The notes: a model not told the origin generated them from the letters alone. A stretch of 11,436 nucleotides of DNA from an uncultured Veillonella sp. (GCA_900550455.1 URSE01000034.1:1-11436); one strand, 5' to 3'; positions 1 through 8,400 are shown, counted from the stretch's first letter. Numbers and translations are program-made.

Positions 1-23
1 TATTTTATTGAAAGGTTTCTACT

Positions 24-1655
24 ATGGACTTACTAACAACATTCCTCGCACTTTTGCCAATTCTATGGCTTATCATCGCCTTGGCAATCTTAAAAATGCC
101 TGCTTGGAAGGCGACAACTATCGCGGCGATTGGTTCCTTCATCATCGCTGTCGTACCAGGACTACCTTTCGCTAAGGATCCATCTATCATCTTCTCCGGT
201 GCCCTCGAAGGGGCTGCCCTTGCCATCTGGCCAATCTGTCTTGTTATCCTGGCAGCTATCTTCACCTATAACCTAGTGGTTAAAACAGGGGCTATGGAAA
301 CCATTAAGTCCATGCTATCTTCCGTTACGGAAGATAAACGAATCCTTGCCGTCCTCCTCATATGGGGCTTTGGTAACTTCATGGAAGGGATGGCAGGTTT
401 CGGTACGGCTGTTGCCATCCCAGCAGCGATGATGGTCGCAGTTGGCTTTAATCCACTCAAATCTATCATCGCTTGCTTGGTAGCTAACGCTGTACCAACT
501 ACCTTCGGTTCCATCGGTATTCCAACCACTACTTTGGCAGCCCTCACAGGCATTAACCCAGTAGCGCTCGGTACCTATATTTCTAGCCAACTCTTCATCC
601 TCAATATCATTACTCCATTCTTCATCGTTGCGATCATGTTCGGCTTGAAAGCCCTTAAAGGGGTCTTCATTCCAACCCTCTTGGCAGGCCTCGCACTGGC
701 TGTGCCAGAACTCTTCATCAACGTTGTATTGGGTCCTGAATTATCCGTTATCGGCTCCGCTGTTATCATCTTGGCTTTGGTTATCGCCACTGCTAAGATC
801 TTCGATCCAAAAGATCCTACCTACCGCCTCGAAGGGGCTGAATCCCAAGAAAAATTATCTGCAGGCCAATGTCTTCGCGCTTTGAGCCCATTCATTCTCA
901 TCTTCATCCTCTTGCTCTTAGCGTCTAAGCTCTTCGCTCCATTCAATGGTTTCCTTACCTCCATCAAAACATCGGTTCCTATCTACATGGGTGAAGGTGC
1001 TAAACCATATACCTTCGTATGGGTAACTACACCTGGTGTATTGATTTTCATCGCTGCAATCATCGGTGGCCTCATCCAAAAGGCTTCTCTTGGAACCATC
1101 TTTGGTACTGCAGGCAAAACCTTCTCTAACCTCAAATTTACCTTCCTCACTATCATAACCATCGTAATGACCGCTAAGATTATGACTTACTCCGGCATGA
1201 CGCAAGATATTGCGAAGGCAATCGTATCTGCTACAGGCTCTATGTACCCAGCCTTCGCCCCTATTGTTGGTGCTTTAGGTGCCTTCATCACAGGGTCCGG
1301 TACCAACTCTAACGTTCTCTTTGGTCCACTCCAATCCGCAGCGGCATCTCAATTATCCACCGACAAGGATTTAGCTATGTGGTTGGTAGCTATTAACTCT
1401 GGTGCAGCAGGGATTGGTAAGATGCTTTCCCCTCAATCTATCGCCATCGCTATTGGTGCTGTTCTCCCAGCTCTGGAAGAGTTCAACAAACGTAACAATG
1501 TACCAGAAGCACAAGCTAAGGAAGGGCAAGAAGCAATCAATCCTTCCAGCATCATGAAAAAAGTATTCATATACTTCATCCTCTTCCTCGTTATGGATGG
1601 CATCATTGCCTTCTTCGGTCACAACTTTGCCCACCTCATCGACGGTCTCTTATAA
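24..1655 (+). CDS. lctP: L-lactate permease (LctP/LldP family)
   Basis: This 543-residue inner-membrane protein imports lactate (and probably glycolate) with a cation, and is the entry point for lactate fermentation. Its length is normal for the family (E. coli LldP is about 550 residues). It is hydrophobic throughout, with a dozen or more membrane segments. Family hallmarks are visible: the N-terminal LLPILWLIIALAILKMPAWK segment (residues 10-29), GFGNFMEGMAGFGT (115-128), the VPTTFGSIGIPTTT stretch further on, TGSGTNSN (423-430), and AINSGAAGIGKMLSPQS beginning at residue 456. GAAAGG at 10-15 is a good ribosome binding site eight bases before the ATG, which settles the start. The promoter lies outside the window. 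A strong terminator follows, so the gene ends its own transcript. A collapsed paralogue lies directly downstream. The identification is secure; the exact substrate range is inferred from the family. Confidence 0.95.
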   Translation: MDLLTTFLALLPILWLIIALAILKMPAWKATTIAAIGSFIIAVVPGLPFAKDPSIIFSGALEGAALAIWPICLVILAAIFTYNLVVKTGAMETIKSMLSSVTEDKRILAVLLIWGFGNFMEGMAGFGTAVAIPAAMMVAVGFNPLKSIIACLVANAVPTTFGSIGIPTTTLAALTGINPVALGTYISSQLFILNIITPFFIVAIMFGLKALKGVFIPTLLAGLALAVPELFINVVLGPELSVIGSAVIILALVIATAKIFDPKDPTYRLEGAESQEKLSAGQCLRALSPFILIFILLLLASKLFAPFNGFLTSIKTSVPIYMGEGAKPYTFVWVTTPGVLIFIAAIIGGLIQKASLGTIFGTAGKTFSNLKFTFLTIITIVMTAKIMTYSGMTQDIAKAIVSATGSMYPAFAPIVGALGAFITGSGTNSNVLFGPLQSAAASQLSTDKDLAMWLVAINSGAAGIGKMLSPQSIAIAIGAVLPALEEFNKRNNVPEAQAKEGQEAINPSSIMKKVFIYFILFLVMDGIIAFFGHNFAHLIDGLL

Positions 1656-1705
1656 TAGCGTTAATGATAATTATTTGCTATAATACAGAGCAGATGATAT
1701 AAGGA

Positions 1706-1747
1706 AATAATTCCCATGGATTCAATCATCCATGGGAATTATTTTTG
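1706..1747 (+). terminator. Rho-independent terminator of the lactate permease
   Basis: A perfect 16-bp inverted repeat (arms 1706-1721 and 1728-1743, loop TCAATC) ends in a T5 run at 1742-1746. It lies 50 bases after the permease stop and separates the permease from the truncated paralogue. Confidence 0.9.
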
Positions 1748-1773
1748 TCTGCCTTATAACTTTAATTTATCTT
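1745..1773 (+). promoter_or_regulatory. Weak candidate promoter for the truncated permease
   Basis: TTGTCT (1745-1750) and TATCTT (1768-1773) are 17 bp apart and would start a transcript near 1780, just ahead of a strong ribosome binding site. Each box matches the sigma-70 consensus at only four positions or so, and the -35 overlaps the tail of the preceding terminator. Leaky read-through is an equally good explanation for any expression. Confidence 0.25.
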
Positions 1774-1805
1774 TTATATCACTTTTATCATGAAAGGGGT
1801 CCTCC

Positions 1806-2180
1806 ATGACAACACTTCTCGCTCTGTTGCCTATCCTCTGGATGATTGTTGCTCTAGCAATTCTCAAATTACCCGCTTGGAAGGTGACCTCTATAGCAGC
1901 CATTAACTCCGGTGCTGCAGGCCTCGGCAAAATGCTAGCTCCACAATCCATTGCCATCGCTATTGGTGCTGTCATCCCAGCCCTCAAGGAATACAATCGA
2001 AAGCAGGGTCTTTCAGAAGAACAAGGCAAGAAAGAAGAAAACCAAATCAACCCATCCAATATTATGAAGCAAGTGTTCCCATACTTCTTTATCTTCCTAG
2101 CTATTGATGGTGCCATCTCCTTCCTAGGTCATAACTTCATTAACCACATCGATGCAGCCCTGGCCTTAATAGGAAAATAA
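1806..2180 (+). pseudogene. Lactate permease paralogue with in-frame internal deletion (124 residues)
   Basis: The product is a two-piece remnant of an LctP/LldP permease. Residues 1-33 match the first 36 residues of the intact permease upstream (shared LLALLPILW, ALAILK and PAWK). Residues 33-124 match its residues 457-543 (shared NSGAAG, GKML, PQSIAIAIGA, FNPS-like INPS, GHNF). About 420 residues of transport core are missing. The join falls in the codons at about 1896-1907 and keeps the frame. The reading frame is open from a strong GAAAGGGG ribosome binding site (1792-1799) and ATG to TAA, and it has its own terminator. The two copies differ at many positions, so this was a diverged paralogue before or after it collapsed, not an assembly echo. 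It would encode about two membrane segments joined by a charged, Glu/Lys/Gln-rich loop, and cannot transport lactate by itself. It may be a decaying relic or a retained small membrane protein; the sequence alone does not decide. Confidence 0.85.
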
Positions 2181-2207
2181 AATGTGTCCTTACTTGGACC
2201 TAATACC

Positions 2208-2239
2208 AAAAAGACTAGCTTCTAAGAGCTAGTCTTTTT
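2208..2239. terminator. Bidirectional rho-independent terminator
   Basis: A perfect 13-bp inverted repeat (arms 2208-2220 and 2227-2239, loop TCTAAG) begins with A5 and ends with T5, so it yields a U-tract on either strand. It lies between the convergent truncated permease and the exported protein gene and can serve both. Confidence 0.85.
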
Positions 2240-2284
2240 GTATATGATTAATTGCTCGCCTAATTGCTTTCATTAGGGTAAGAA

Positions 2285-2803
2285 TTATTTTGTTACTTTG
2301 TTTTCAGATGTAGCTTTTTTAGCAAGCTCTCCTTTAGGCGCTTGTGCCTTATTCACTGCAGTTGCATCCTCAACATCCTTCACTGCAAGACCTGTATCAT
2401 GTTTTACAACGCGTACTTCATCCGCATTTGGCAAGTTCATAGCATGAGCTGTATCCATAGTTTCTGCATCTTCTCTTGTGGCTGATGTAGCTGATGTAGT
2501 TGCTTTAGGCGCAACTGCTGGAGTACTTTTTGTGCTTGTAGTTGCCACTGGTGCTTTCACTGTAGGTACAGTAGCTTTAGTTGCTTTTGCTGGTACATCT
2601 GCTACTGGTGCTTTCACTCCAGATGCTGCTGTTTTAGCTGTAGTTGCGGGCACAGCTGTTTGGTTATCTACAGGTGCATTCGCTTTAGTTTGTGTCGCTT
2701 CTTGTACGAATGCTTGATTTACATGAGTTTGCGTTGGTTGTGCTGCAAATACGGACATAGACATAGCCGCTACCAAGCTAGTGATAGTCAATGTTTTTTT
2801 CAT
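2285..2803 (-). CDS. Exported Ala/Thr/Val/Lys-rich protein of unknown function
   Basis: This is a 172-residue protein with a clear Sec signal peptide: KK at residues 2-3, a hydrophobic core, and VFAA around residues 18-21, with cleavage expected just before QPTQ. No lipobox cysteine is present and the mature chain has no cysteine. The mature region is low-complexity to about residue 110, built from Ala, Thr, Val, Pro and Lys, with a repeated VKAPVA unit. The C-terminal ~60 residues are more complex and charged (around MNLPNADEVRVVKHDTG). The composition suggests an extended, disordered periplasmic or wall-associated protein, but I do not recognise a family. GAAAGGAAGG sits 6-7 bases before the ATG, which fixes the start. 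Its signal peptide matches that of the DUF3298-like protein at 4477-5175 at 17 of 20 positions from KKTLTIT onward, and the two genes share a promoter element. Confidence 0.8.
   Translation of the reverse strand: MKKTLTITSLVAAMSMSVFAAQPTQTHVNQAFVQEATQTKANAPVDNQTAVPATTAKTAASGVKAPVADVPAKATKATVPTVKAPVATTSTKSTPAVAPKATTSATSATREDAETMDTAHAMNLPNADEVRVVKHDTGLAVKDVEDATAVNKAQAPKGELAKKATSENKVTK
2547..2618 (-). repeat. Short internal coding repeat (VKAPVA units)
   Basis: The 15-base string ACTGGTGCTTTCACT occurs at 2547-2561 and again at 2604-2618, exactly 57 bases (19 codons) apart. Both copies encode VKAPVA in the low-complexity part of the exported protein. This suggests growth of the region by small in-frame duplications. 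Confidence 0.7.
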
Positions 2804-2823
2804 TGTAATACCTTCCTTTCATC

Positions 2824-2837
2824 AGGCCTATAGGCCT
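2824..2837. promoter_or_regulatory. 14-bp perfect palindrome in the leader of the exported protein gene
   Basis: AGGCCTATAGGCCT is self-complementary over 14 bases. It lies between the predicted promoter (-10 at 2857-2862) and the ribosome binding site of the minus-strand gene. It could be a dimeric-repressor operator or a small 5-bp hairpin with a TATA loop in the mRNA leader. The palindrome is seen directly; its function is inferred. Confidence 0.4.
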
Positions 2838-2856
2838 TTCAACAGATTACTCCCTT

Positions 2857-2884
2857 AGTATAAGAAGGTTCTTTAAGTGGTCTA
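2857..2884 (-). promoter_or_regulatory. Predicted promoter of the exported protein gene
   Basis: On the minus strand, TATACT (2862-2857) is a good -10 box, with a TAGACC -35 candidate (2884-2879) 16 bp upstream. The -10 is followed by AAGGG. The same string, TATACTAAGGG, precedes the DUF3298-like gene, which raises confidence. The -10 ends 53 bases before the start codon. Confidence 0.55.
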
Positions 2885-3137
2885 TGAGAACTATCTAACT
2901 AAAAGCTAAATGTTTCCTTAGCTTTTTATAATTCACTTACGAAAAAAATTCTATTGTGCTAAGATAACTAGTACCTTTATCGAGTTTATGATTTAAGACT
3001 AGAGTTTTTTTCAACCCCTTAATTTTTCATCAAACTCATAAGCTAAAAATCCCTTAGTATAGGGCTTGACTCCCTTTATGAAAGGATTTTTAGGCAATTT
3101 TATCAGATGCTCACATTTACTTGCTCACAGGTATACT
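2885..3137. other. AT-rich divergent intergenic region
   Basis: This is the spacer between the minus-strand exported protein gene and the plus-strand efflux gene. It holds a third CCCTTAGTATA string (3051-3061), listed separately, and a small CCTTT-ATG-AAAGG hairpin followed by ATTTTT (3073-3090). A TTGACT at 3066-3071 resembles a -35 box, but no good -10 lies at the right distance. I could not identify a convincing promoter for the efflux gene, and I see no small gene with a ribosome binding site here. Confidence 0.5.
3051..3061 (-). promoter_or_regulatory. Orphan third copy of the TATACTAAGGG promoter element
   Basis: CCCTTAGTATA here (TATACTAAGGG on the minus strand) is identical to the elements at 2852-2862 and 5246-5256, both of which sit upstream of exported-protein genes. 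This copy has no gene immediately downstream on the minus strand, and a -35 box is not evident. It is followed by GGG on the plus strand, giving CCCT/AGGG arms around TAGTAT. It could be a distal promoter, a regulator site acting on the efflux gene about 77 bases away, or a relic. Confidence 0.3.
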
Positions 3138-4355
3138 ATGACCAACCTAAAGAAAGAAAATATACAAGAAGGGACCAAATATTCCCCCTTCCTCATCCTA
3201 TTCCTGGGACTCTTAACGGCCCTAACCCCCTTATCCATCGATATGTACCTACCGGCCCTACCCATGATGCCAGAGGTCTTTCAAACTAGCCCTTCCAACA
3301 TCCAGTTAACCTTATCCATGACGGTTACAGGGATTGCCATAGGCCAACTTTTTGGTGGACCTATTTCTGATATCTTCGGTCGCAAGCGCCCCCTCATCAT
3401 AGGGAATCTACTCTGCGCCTTAGCCACCTTAGCCTGTGCCCTATCACAATCCATCGAAGGGTTACTCTTCGCCCGTTTCTTAGCAGGTTTTATGGGGTCT
3501 ATAGGTGTTGTTATCTCTAAGGCAGTCGCCCGCGACTTAGCCAATGGTAAAGCCTTGGCTAAACTGCTTTCCCTCCTCATGGTCGTCAATGGTCTAGCCC
3601 CAGTGGTGGCGCCTCTTATAGGTGGGCAAATTTTAGTCTTCGGCTCTTGGCGCCTTGTTTTCATCGTCCTAACTATGATTGCAGTCATGCTTTTCCTTAT
3701 GAGCATGGTCTATAAGGAAACCCTTCCCTCTGATAGGCGACAATCCAAGGATCTCAACTCTGTTATGATCGCCTATAAGACACTCTTCAAGGACCGCCAG
3801 TTTATGGGTCAATGCCTCGTACAAGGTTTTGGCTTCGGGGCCTTTTTCGCCTATATCTCCGGCTCTGCTTTCGTTTACCAAAATATTTATGGTCTAGATG
3901 CCCAAACTTTTTCCTATGTTTTCGGCATCAATTCTCTAGGGATTGTAATTGCCTCTAGCTTAGGGGGGCGGGCCTCCAATGTAGTGTCCAGCAAACACAT
4001 GCTCCAATTTGCCCTTTGGCAATTAGGTCTAGGCTCTCTCCTCTTCCTACTAGCTATCAAACTAGAGGCTCCTTTTATTCTAGTCGCCATTAGCCTATTT
4101 ATCGCTGCTACTTCCATTGGTAACATCGGCGCCTTTTCCTTCTCCCTGGCCCTGAAAGACCACGGTAAGATTGCCGGTGCTGCCTCCGCCCTCCTGGGCT
4201 TCTTCTCCATGATTTTTGCGGGCCTCATGGCCCCTATCGTAGGTATCCAAGGAGATCACAATGCTATACCGATGTCCATTACTATGGTCGTATGTATCGC
4301 CATCGCTCTCCTAGCTCTCTATGGATTAGTCCTCAGAAAAGGTCAAGAGGACTAA
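3138..4355 (+). CDS. Bcr/CflA-family multidrug efflux transporter (MFS)
   Basis: This 405-residue inner-membrane antiporter of the major facilitator superfamily (DHA1 drug:proton type) has about twelve hydrophobic segments. Bcr/CflA signatures are plain: SIDMYLPALP in the first membrane helix (residues 33-42), motif A GQLFGGPISDIFGRKR in the loop after helix 2 (69-84), FARFLAGFMGS with its conserved Arg (111-121), the motif-C-like APVVAPLIGGQIL (154-166), and SWRLVF at helix 6 (170-175). I chose the ATG at 3138 because AGG (3129-3131) precedes it by six bases and it leaves a short polar N-terminus as in relatives. The frame extends upstream to a TTG at 3066, but that adds a poorly supported polar stretch. 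The gene is transcribed alone and ends before a strong terminator. The drug substrates (bicyclomycin, sulfonamide, chloramphenicol and similar) cannot be told from sequence. Confidence 0.9.
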   Translation: MTNLKKENIQEGTKYSPFLILFLGLLTALTPLSIDMYLPALPMMPEVFQTSPSNIQLTLSMTVTGIAIGQLFGGPISDIFGRKRPLIIGNLLCALATLACALSQSIEGLLFARFLAGFMGSIGVVISKAVARDLANGKALAKLLSLLMVVNGLAPVVAPLIGGQILVFGSWRLVFIVLTMIAVMLFLMSMVYKETLPSDRRQSKDLNSVMIAYKTLFKDRQFMGQCLVQGFGFGAFFAYISGSAFVYQNIYGLDAQTFSYVFGINSLGIVIASSLGGRASNVVSSKHMLQFALWQLGLGSLLFLLAIKLEAPFILVAISLFIAATSIGNIGAFSFSLALKDHGKIAGAASALLGFFSMIFAGLMAPIVGIQGDHNAIPMSITMVVCIAIALLALYGLVLRKGQED

Positions 4356-4412
4356 GTAGTTAAAATCCGTAAAAATTATGGCCTCATACTAAATGATAAG
4401 ACCTACTATAGC

Positions 4413-4452
4413 AAAAAAGGAACGACTCACCACTGTGAGCCGTTCCTTTTTT
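4413..4452. terminator. Bidirectional rho-independent terminator
   Basis: An 18-bp inverted repeat with one mismatch (arms 4413-4430 and 4435-4452, loop CACT) starts with A6 and ends with T6, so it can end transcription on both strands. It sits between the convergent efflux gene and the DUF3298-like gene. Confidence 0.9.
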
Positions 4453-4476
4453 ATAAGAAATTAAAGGCTATGCCTT

Positions 4477-5175
4477 TTATTTTTTTGCATTCAAAGGCAC
4501 AAAGAGAGTCCCTTCTTCCTTAGGAAGGATGGTCCCTTCAGGAATGATAGAGTACACCGTTTTACCTTGGGCTACATAAAAGCCTGCTGGCATTTGAGCC
4601 AAACCCGTAAAATCAGAAGGCAATTTTGCAGATACATCTGGGTCTGCCTTGAGAACCTTATTCAATGTGTTGACATCGAATTTGCCGAAATCGGACACCT
4701 GCATAGCTGCCCCTGTTTTAGTATTGTAGGTGAAGCCTACAATTTCTGCCGGAGATTTATCATCAGATGCATCATTTGTGAATGTTACATAGGAGAAGAT
4801 ACCATCTCCATCAGCCTTGATGTCATATAGGGACATAACCTTAGGGTGCTTAGCAGAAATAGCCGCAACAAAGTTTTTTACTTGCTTATTAATGGCTTCA
4901 GCAGCCTTAGGATCTTTAGCCGTTACTTGTGGATAAAGAATCAATTGATTATCATTGTTAATCAATTGAGATTCAATCTTTACCTGATTGCCCTTATTGT
5001 ATTGACCTTTATTAGGTTGATCAAAGTCGGTAGCAAAGCCTTGTGCATCTTGTACTTGACCTTGATCAGCATTAGCTGTTACTGCAGCAGCATTGTCCGC
5101 TACTTGACCAGCAGCAAATACTGGCATAGCCATAGCTGCCACAAGAGCTGTAATAGTTAACGTTTTTTTCAACAT
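4477..5175 (-). CDS. Secreted DUF3298/RsiV-like protein
   Basis: This is a 232-residue exported protein. A Sec signal peptide (KK at 3-4, hydrophobic core to VFAA at 19-22) leads into a polar Asn/Gln/Asp-rich linker, then an alpha/beta domain from about residue 66. The domain carries features I associate with DUF3298/PdaC-type domains: a paired, alternating strand region (about 66-85), a helix with AAEAINKQVKNF (91-102), GFTYNTKTGAAMQVSDF (147-163), and a closing FYVAQG...IIPEGTILPKEEGTLFVPL strand region (199-228). Relatives include the extracellular lysozyme-sensing domain of RsiV and peptidoglycan-associated proteins, so a cell-envelope role is plausible, though no ligand is known. The ATG at 5175 is preferred over the in-frame GTG at 5184 because AGGTG lies six bases upstream of the ATG and contains that GTG. 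A TTG directly after the ATG would align with the paralogous leader, so the exact start could be one codon later. Confidence 0.75.
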   Translation of the reverse strand: MLKKTLTITALVAAMAMPVFAAGQVADNAAAVTANADQGQVQDAQGFATDFDQPNKGQYNKGNQVKIESQLINNDNQLILYPQVTAKDPKAAEAINKQVKNFVAAISAKHPKVMSLYDIKADGDGIFSYVTFTNDASDDKSPAEIVGFTYNTKTGAAMQVSDFGKFDVNTLNKVLKADPDVSAKLPSDFTGLAQMPAGFYVAQGKTVYSIIPEGTILPKEEGTLFVPLNAKK

Positions 5176-5250
5176 GTGTATCACCTATACCTGTTTAATG
5201 GTTATTCTAGGGGACCAACTCTTATGAATTGTCATATCCCGGATACCCTT

Positions 5251-5279
5251 AGTATACAGGAGTAAGGAAAAAAGTCCAA
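5251..5279 (-). promoter_or_regulatory. Predicted promoter of the DUF3298-like gene
   Basis: On the minus strand, TATACT (5256-5251) lies 17 bp downstream of TTGGAC (5279-5274), and AAGGG follows the -10. The TATACTAAGGG string matches the exported-protein promoter at 2852-2862. The leader to the start codon is about 75 bases and includes a short inverted repeat, TATCC-C-GGATA (5235-5245). The -35 is imperfect. Confidence 0.55.
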
Positions 5280-5368
5280 AAAAAAAATCTAAAAACTTTA
5301 TAACATAAGTGTCTTGTATACTATCCAAAAGTCTTCTTTATGATTTCCACAAACCCAAGGGAATCGAT

Positions 5369-5399
5369 AAAAAAGCGCCAGCTCATAGCTGGCGCTTTT
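5369..5399 (-). terminator. Rho-independent terminator of the activase gene
   Basis: A perfect 13-bp inverted repeat (arms 5371-5383 and 5387-5399, three-base loop) with a GC-rich core gives a U6 tract on the minus strand (5374-5369). It lies 32 bases after the activase stop codon. Confidence 0.9.
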
Positions 5400-5430
5400 C
5401 TACTTTCATAGGAGTTATTCCTATAAGGCC

Positions 5431-8400
5431 TTATTCAAACATGGTTGCTAAGAGAAGTTTCAAGCGGTTAGCCTGGTTAACGGCAGAAGACCCTGGATCA
5501 TAATCGATAGCAGCAATCCGTACATCTGGGTATGCCGCGGATAAAGTCTTAACCATACCCTTACCGGATACATGATTAGGGAGGCAACCGAATGGTTGGA
5601 GGCAAACGATTTGTTTAGCCCCTTTTTCGATAAGGTCAATCATATCCCCTGTGAGGAACCAACCTTCACCGCATTGGTTACCCAAATCGATGTAGTTAGA
5701 GGCAACCTTAGCCACATCGGTCATTCGCTCTACATGATCAAAGCGTTTTGACTTCTTGACCGCTTGAGCATAAGGCAAGCGGTATAGTTCCAAGGCTTCA
5801 CGAGCCAAGGAGCCGGCAAAACCAGAGAGCCAAGTCCCATCCAAGTGCTTAGCCCGATAGGTGGAGTCCATAGCGCAATAGAGGAAGAAGTCCAAGAGGC
5901 CAGAGGTAACAACCTCGCCCCCCTCTTTTTCGATTAATTCGTAAATGTGGTTATTTGCAGCAGGATGGAATTTAACATAAATTTCCCCTACTACACCAAC
6001 TCGTGGTTTCTTTTCCCCTGTTACAGGAAGATCATCAAAATCCTTAACCAAAGCTTTAATGTTTTTATTATATTGACGAAGGCTATCGGTAGCGATAGTC
6101 TTGGTAATTCGATCAATCCAGTACTTGGCTAAGGCTTCCGTAGAACCTGCTTCCTTTTCATAAGGGCGGGTAGCTAGAATACACTGTTGCAAAGCATCAC
6201 CGTAAACAACCGCCTGAATCATGCGATGGAGGAAGGAACGATTAAGGCTAAAGCCCGGCTGTTTTTCCATACCAGATGCATTGAGGGAAAGGATTGGCAC
6301 TTGTGGAATCCCCGCATCAATCAAGGCCTTACGGAGGTAACCGATGTAGTTTGTCGCCCGACAACCACCCCCTGTTTGAGAGATGATAACAGCCGTCTTG
6401 TTCACATCATACTTACCAGATAAAAGAGCAGACATGAGCTGACCTACCACCATAATAGCAGGGTAACAAGCATCATTATGGATATATTTAAGACCTACTT
6501 CGATGTCCTCGCGGCTAGGGGCCTTGAGGAGTTCAAAATGATATCCTTGAGCCTTGAGGACAGGGTTTAAGATATCGAAGTGAAGCGGCGACATTTCCGG
6601 CACTAAGATGGTATAGGACTTAGCCATTTCTTCCGTAAAGATGGCCCTTTCATAGGAATATTCTGGTTTTTCTACTAGCGTTTCCACCTCTGGTACTTGT
6701 AAAGATTTTTGGCGCATAGCCTTTTCCATAACGGATTGCAAGGACCGAATACGGATTGTCACAGCCCCTAGATTAGTGCCCTCATCAATCTTAAGAACCG
6801 TGTGGATTTTGTGCTTAGCTGCCAAAATATCCTTCACTTGGTCTGCTACGATGGAGTCAAGACCACAGCCGAAAGAGTTAAGTTCTACCACTTCAAAGCC
6901 CTCTGTACGGGACACGAACTCTGCAGCCCGGTAGAGGCGGGAATGATAGGTCCATTGGTCTACAACGCGTAGGTGTTTAACCGCATGGCCTAAAGGAGCA
7001 ACCCCATCTTCTGTAAGGACAGCCATACCTAAGGAGTTGATAAGTTCAGGAATACCGTGGTTAATACCAGAATCTAAATGGTAAGGGCGACCACAGAGAA
7101 CGATTGCCGGAATCTTCTCAGCAATCAAACGAGATACGGTCTTCTTGGTAATCTCTTGGTAATCCTTCTTCCATTGCTCTTGTTCATCCCAAGCCTTATC
7201 TACAGCAGCTTGCACTTCTTTCTTGGACAAGCCCAAGAAGGATAAGGCATCTTTCAATCGAGGCACTAGGGATTTCTTATCCGCCAAGGGTAAGAATGGC
7301 TCAACTAATGGGATATCCCCTAGAACATCCTGCATGTTGTTCTTGATGAGTTCTGGATAGGAAATAACCATTGGACAATGGTAGTTATTATCACGCGAGT
7401 ACTCCATAGGACCATGTTGGATACAAGGGTACCAAATAAAGTCCACCTGCGAATTGGTCAACTGCTTGATATGCCCGTGAACAGACTTAGCAGGATAGCA
7501 GGCTGTATCAGATGGAATGGTATCTAAGGCAGAGTTAAACTGGTCCTTAGTCGTGTAATCAGAAAGAACCACCTCGTAGCCCAAGGTATTCCAGAAGGTA
7601 AACCAGAAGGGGAAGTCCTCATACATATTGAGTACTCGAGGGATCCCCACCCGCTTCTTACCGGTAAATTCAGGCAAGTTTTGCTTGAGGTAATAATCGA
7701 AAATCCGCTTTAATTTGAGGTCTACCAAATTAGGTACAGGCTTATGCTTTTCTTGAATCATATCGCCCGCCCCGCGGTCGCAGCGGTTACCTGTTACATA
7801 CTTACGACCGTCTGTGAAAGCATTGATAGTCAACATACAGTTGTTAGCACAGAGGCCACAATGACGCATAGTTGTAGTAACAGCCAAAGATTTGATGGCT
7901 TCGAGATCAGCTAGGGTGGAATAGTTTTCCTTTGTTTCTTCTGCCGCTTCTTGGGCCAGGATAGCCATACCATAAGCTCCCATGAGACCGGCTGTATCAG
8001 GGCGAATAACCTCAACTCCTAAGAGTTGTTCAAAGGCCCGAAGAACGGACTCATTATAGAAGGTTCCCCCTTGTACGACGATATGATCGCCCAATTCCTT
8101 AGGGTCCTTCACCTTGAGCACCTTATAAAGGGCATTTTTAATGACGGAGTAAGCTAAGCCAGCTGCGATATCAGGTACAGTGGCCCCTTCTTTTTGGGCC
8201 TGTTTTACCTTGGAGTTCATAAATACCGTACAACGGGATCCCAAATCGATTGGCATAGGCGCCAAGAGGCCTTCCTTCGCAAAGTCTGCAATAGGAATCT
8301 TGAGACCTTGGGCAAAGGTATCCAAGAAGGACCCACACCCAGCAGAACAAGCTTCATTAAGAACGATATCTTCAATATAGCCGTCTCGGATTTTACAGCA

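Noticed and set aside
2478..2717. Plus-strand open frame opposite the exported protein gene
   Set aside because: It is the mirror of low-complexity Ala/Thr/Val codons and has no ribosome binding site. The minus-strand gene has a signal peptide, ribosome binding site and promoter.
3002..3014. Start of a third exported protein at TTG (minus strand)
   Set aside because: After KKTL-like codons the frame has no hydrophobic core and soon stops. The GGGG abuts the TTG with no spacing.
3066..3137. Upstream extension of the efflux transporter from a TTG codon
   Set aside because: It adds 24 residues unlike family members, and the TTG lacks a ribosome binding site. The ATG at 3138 has a suitably spaced AGG.
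5309..5503. Plus-strand small open frame across the activase terminator
   Set aside because: It runs through a strong terminator hairpin and into the 3' end of a well-supported gene on the other strand, and has no convincing ribosome binding site.
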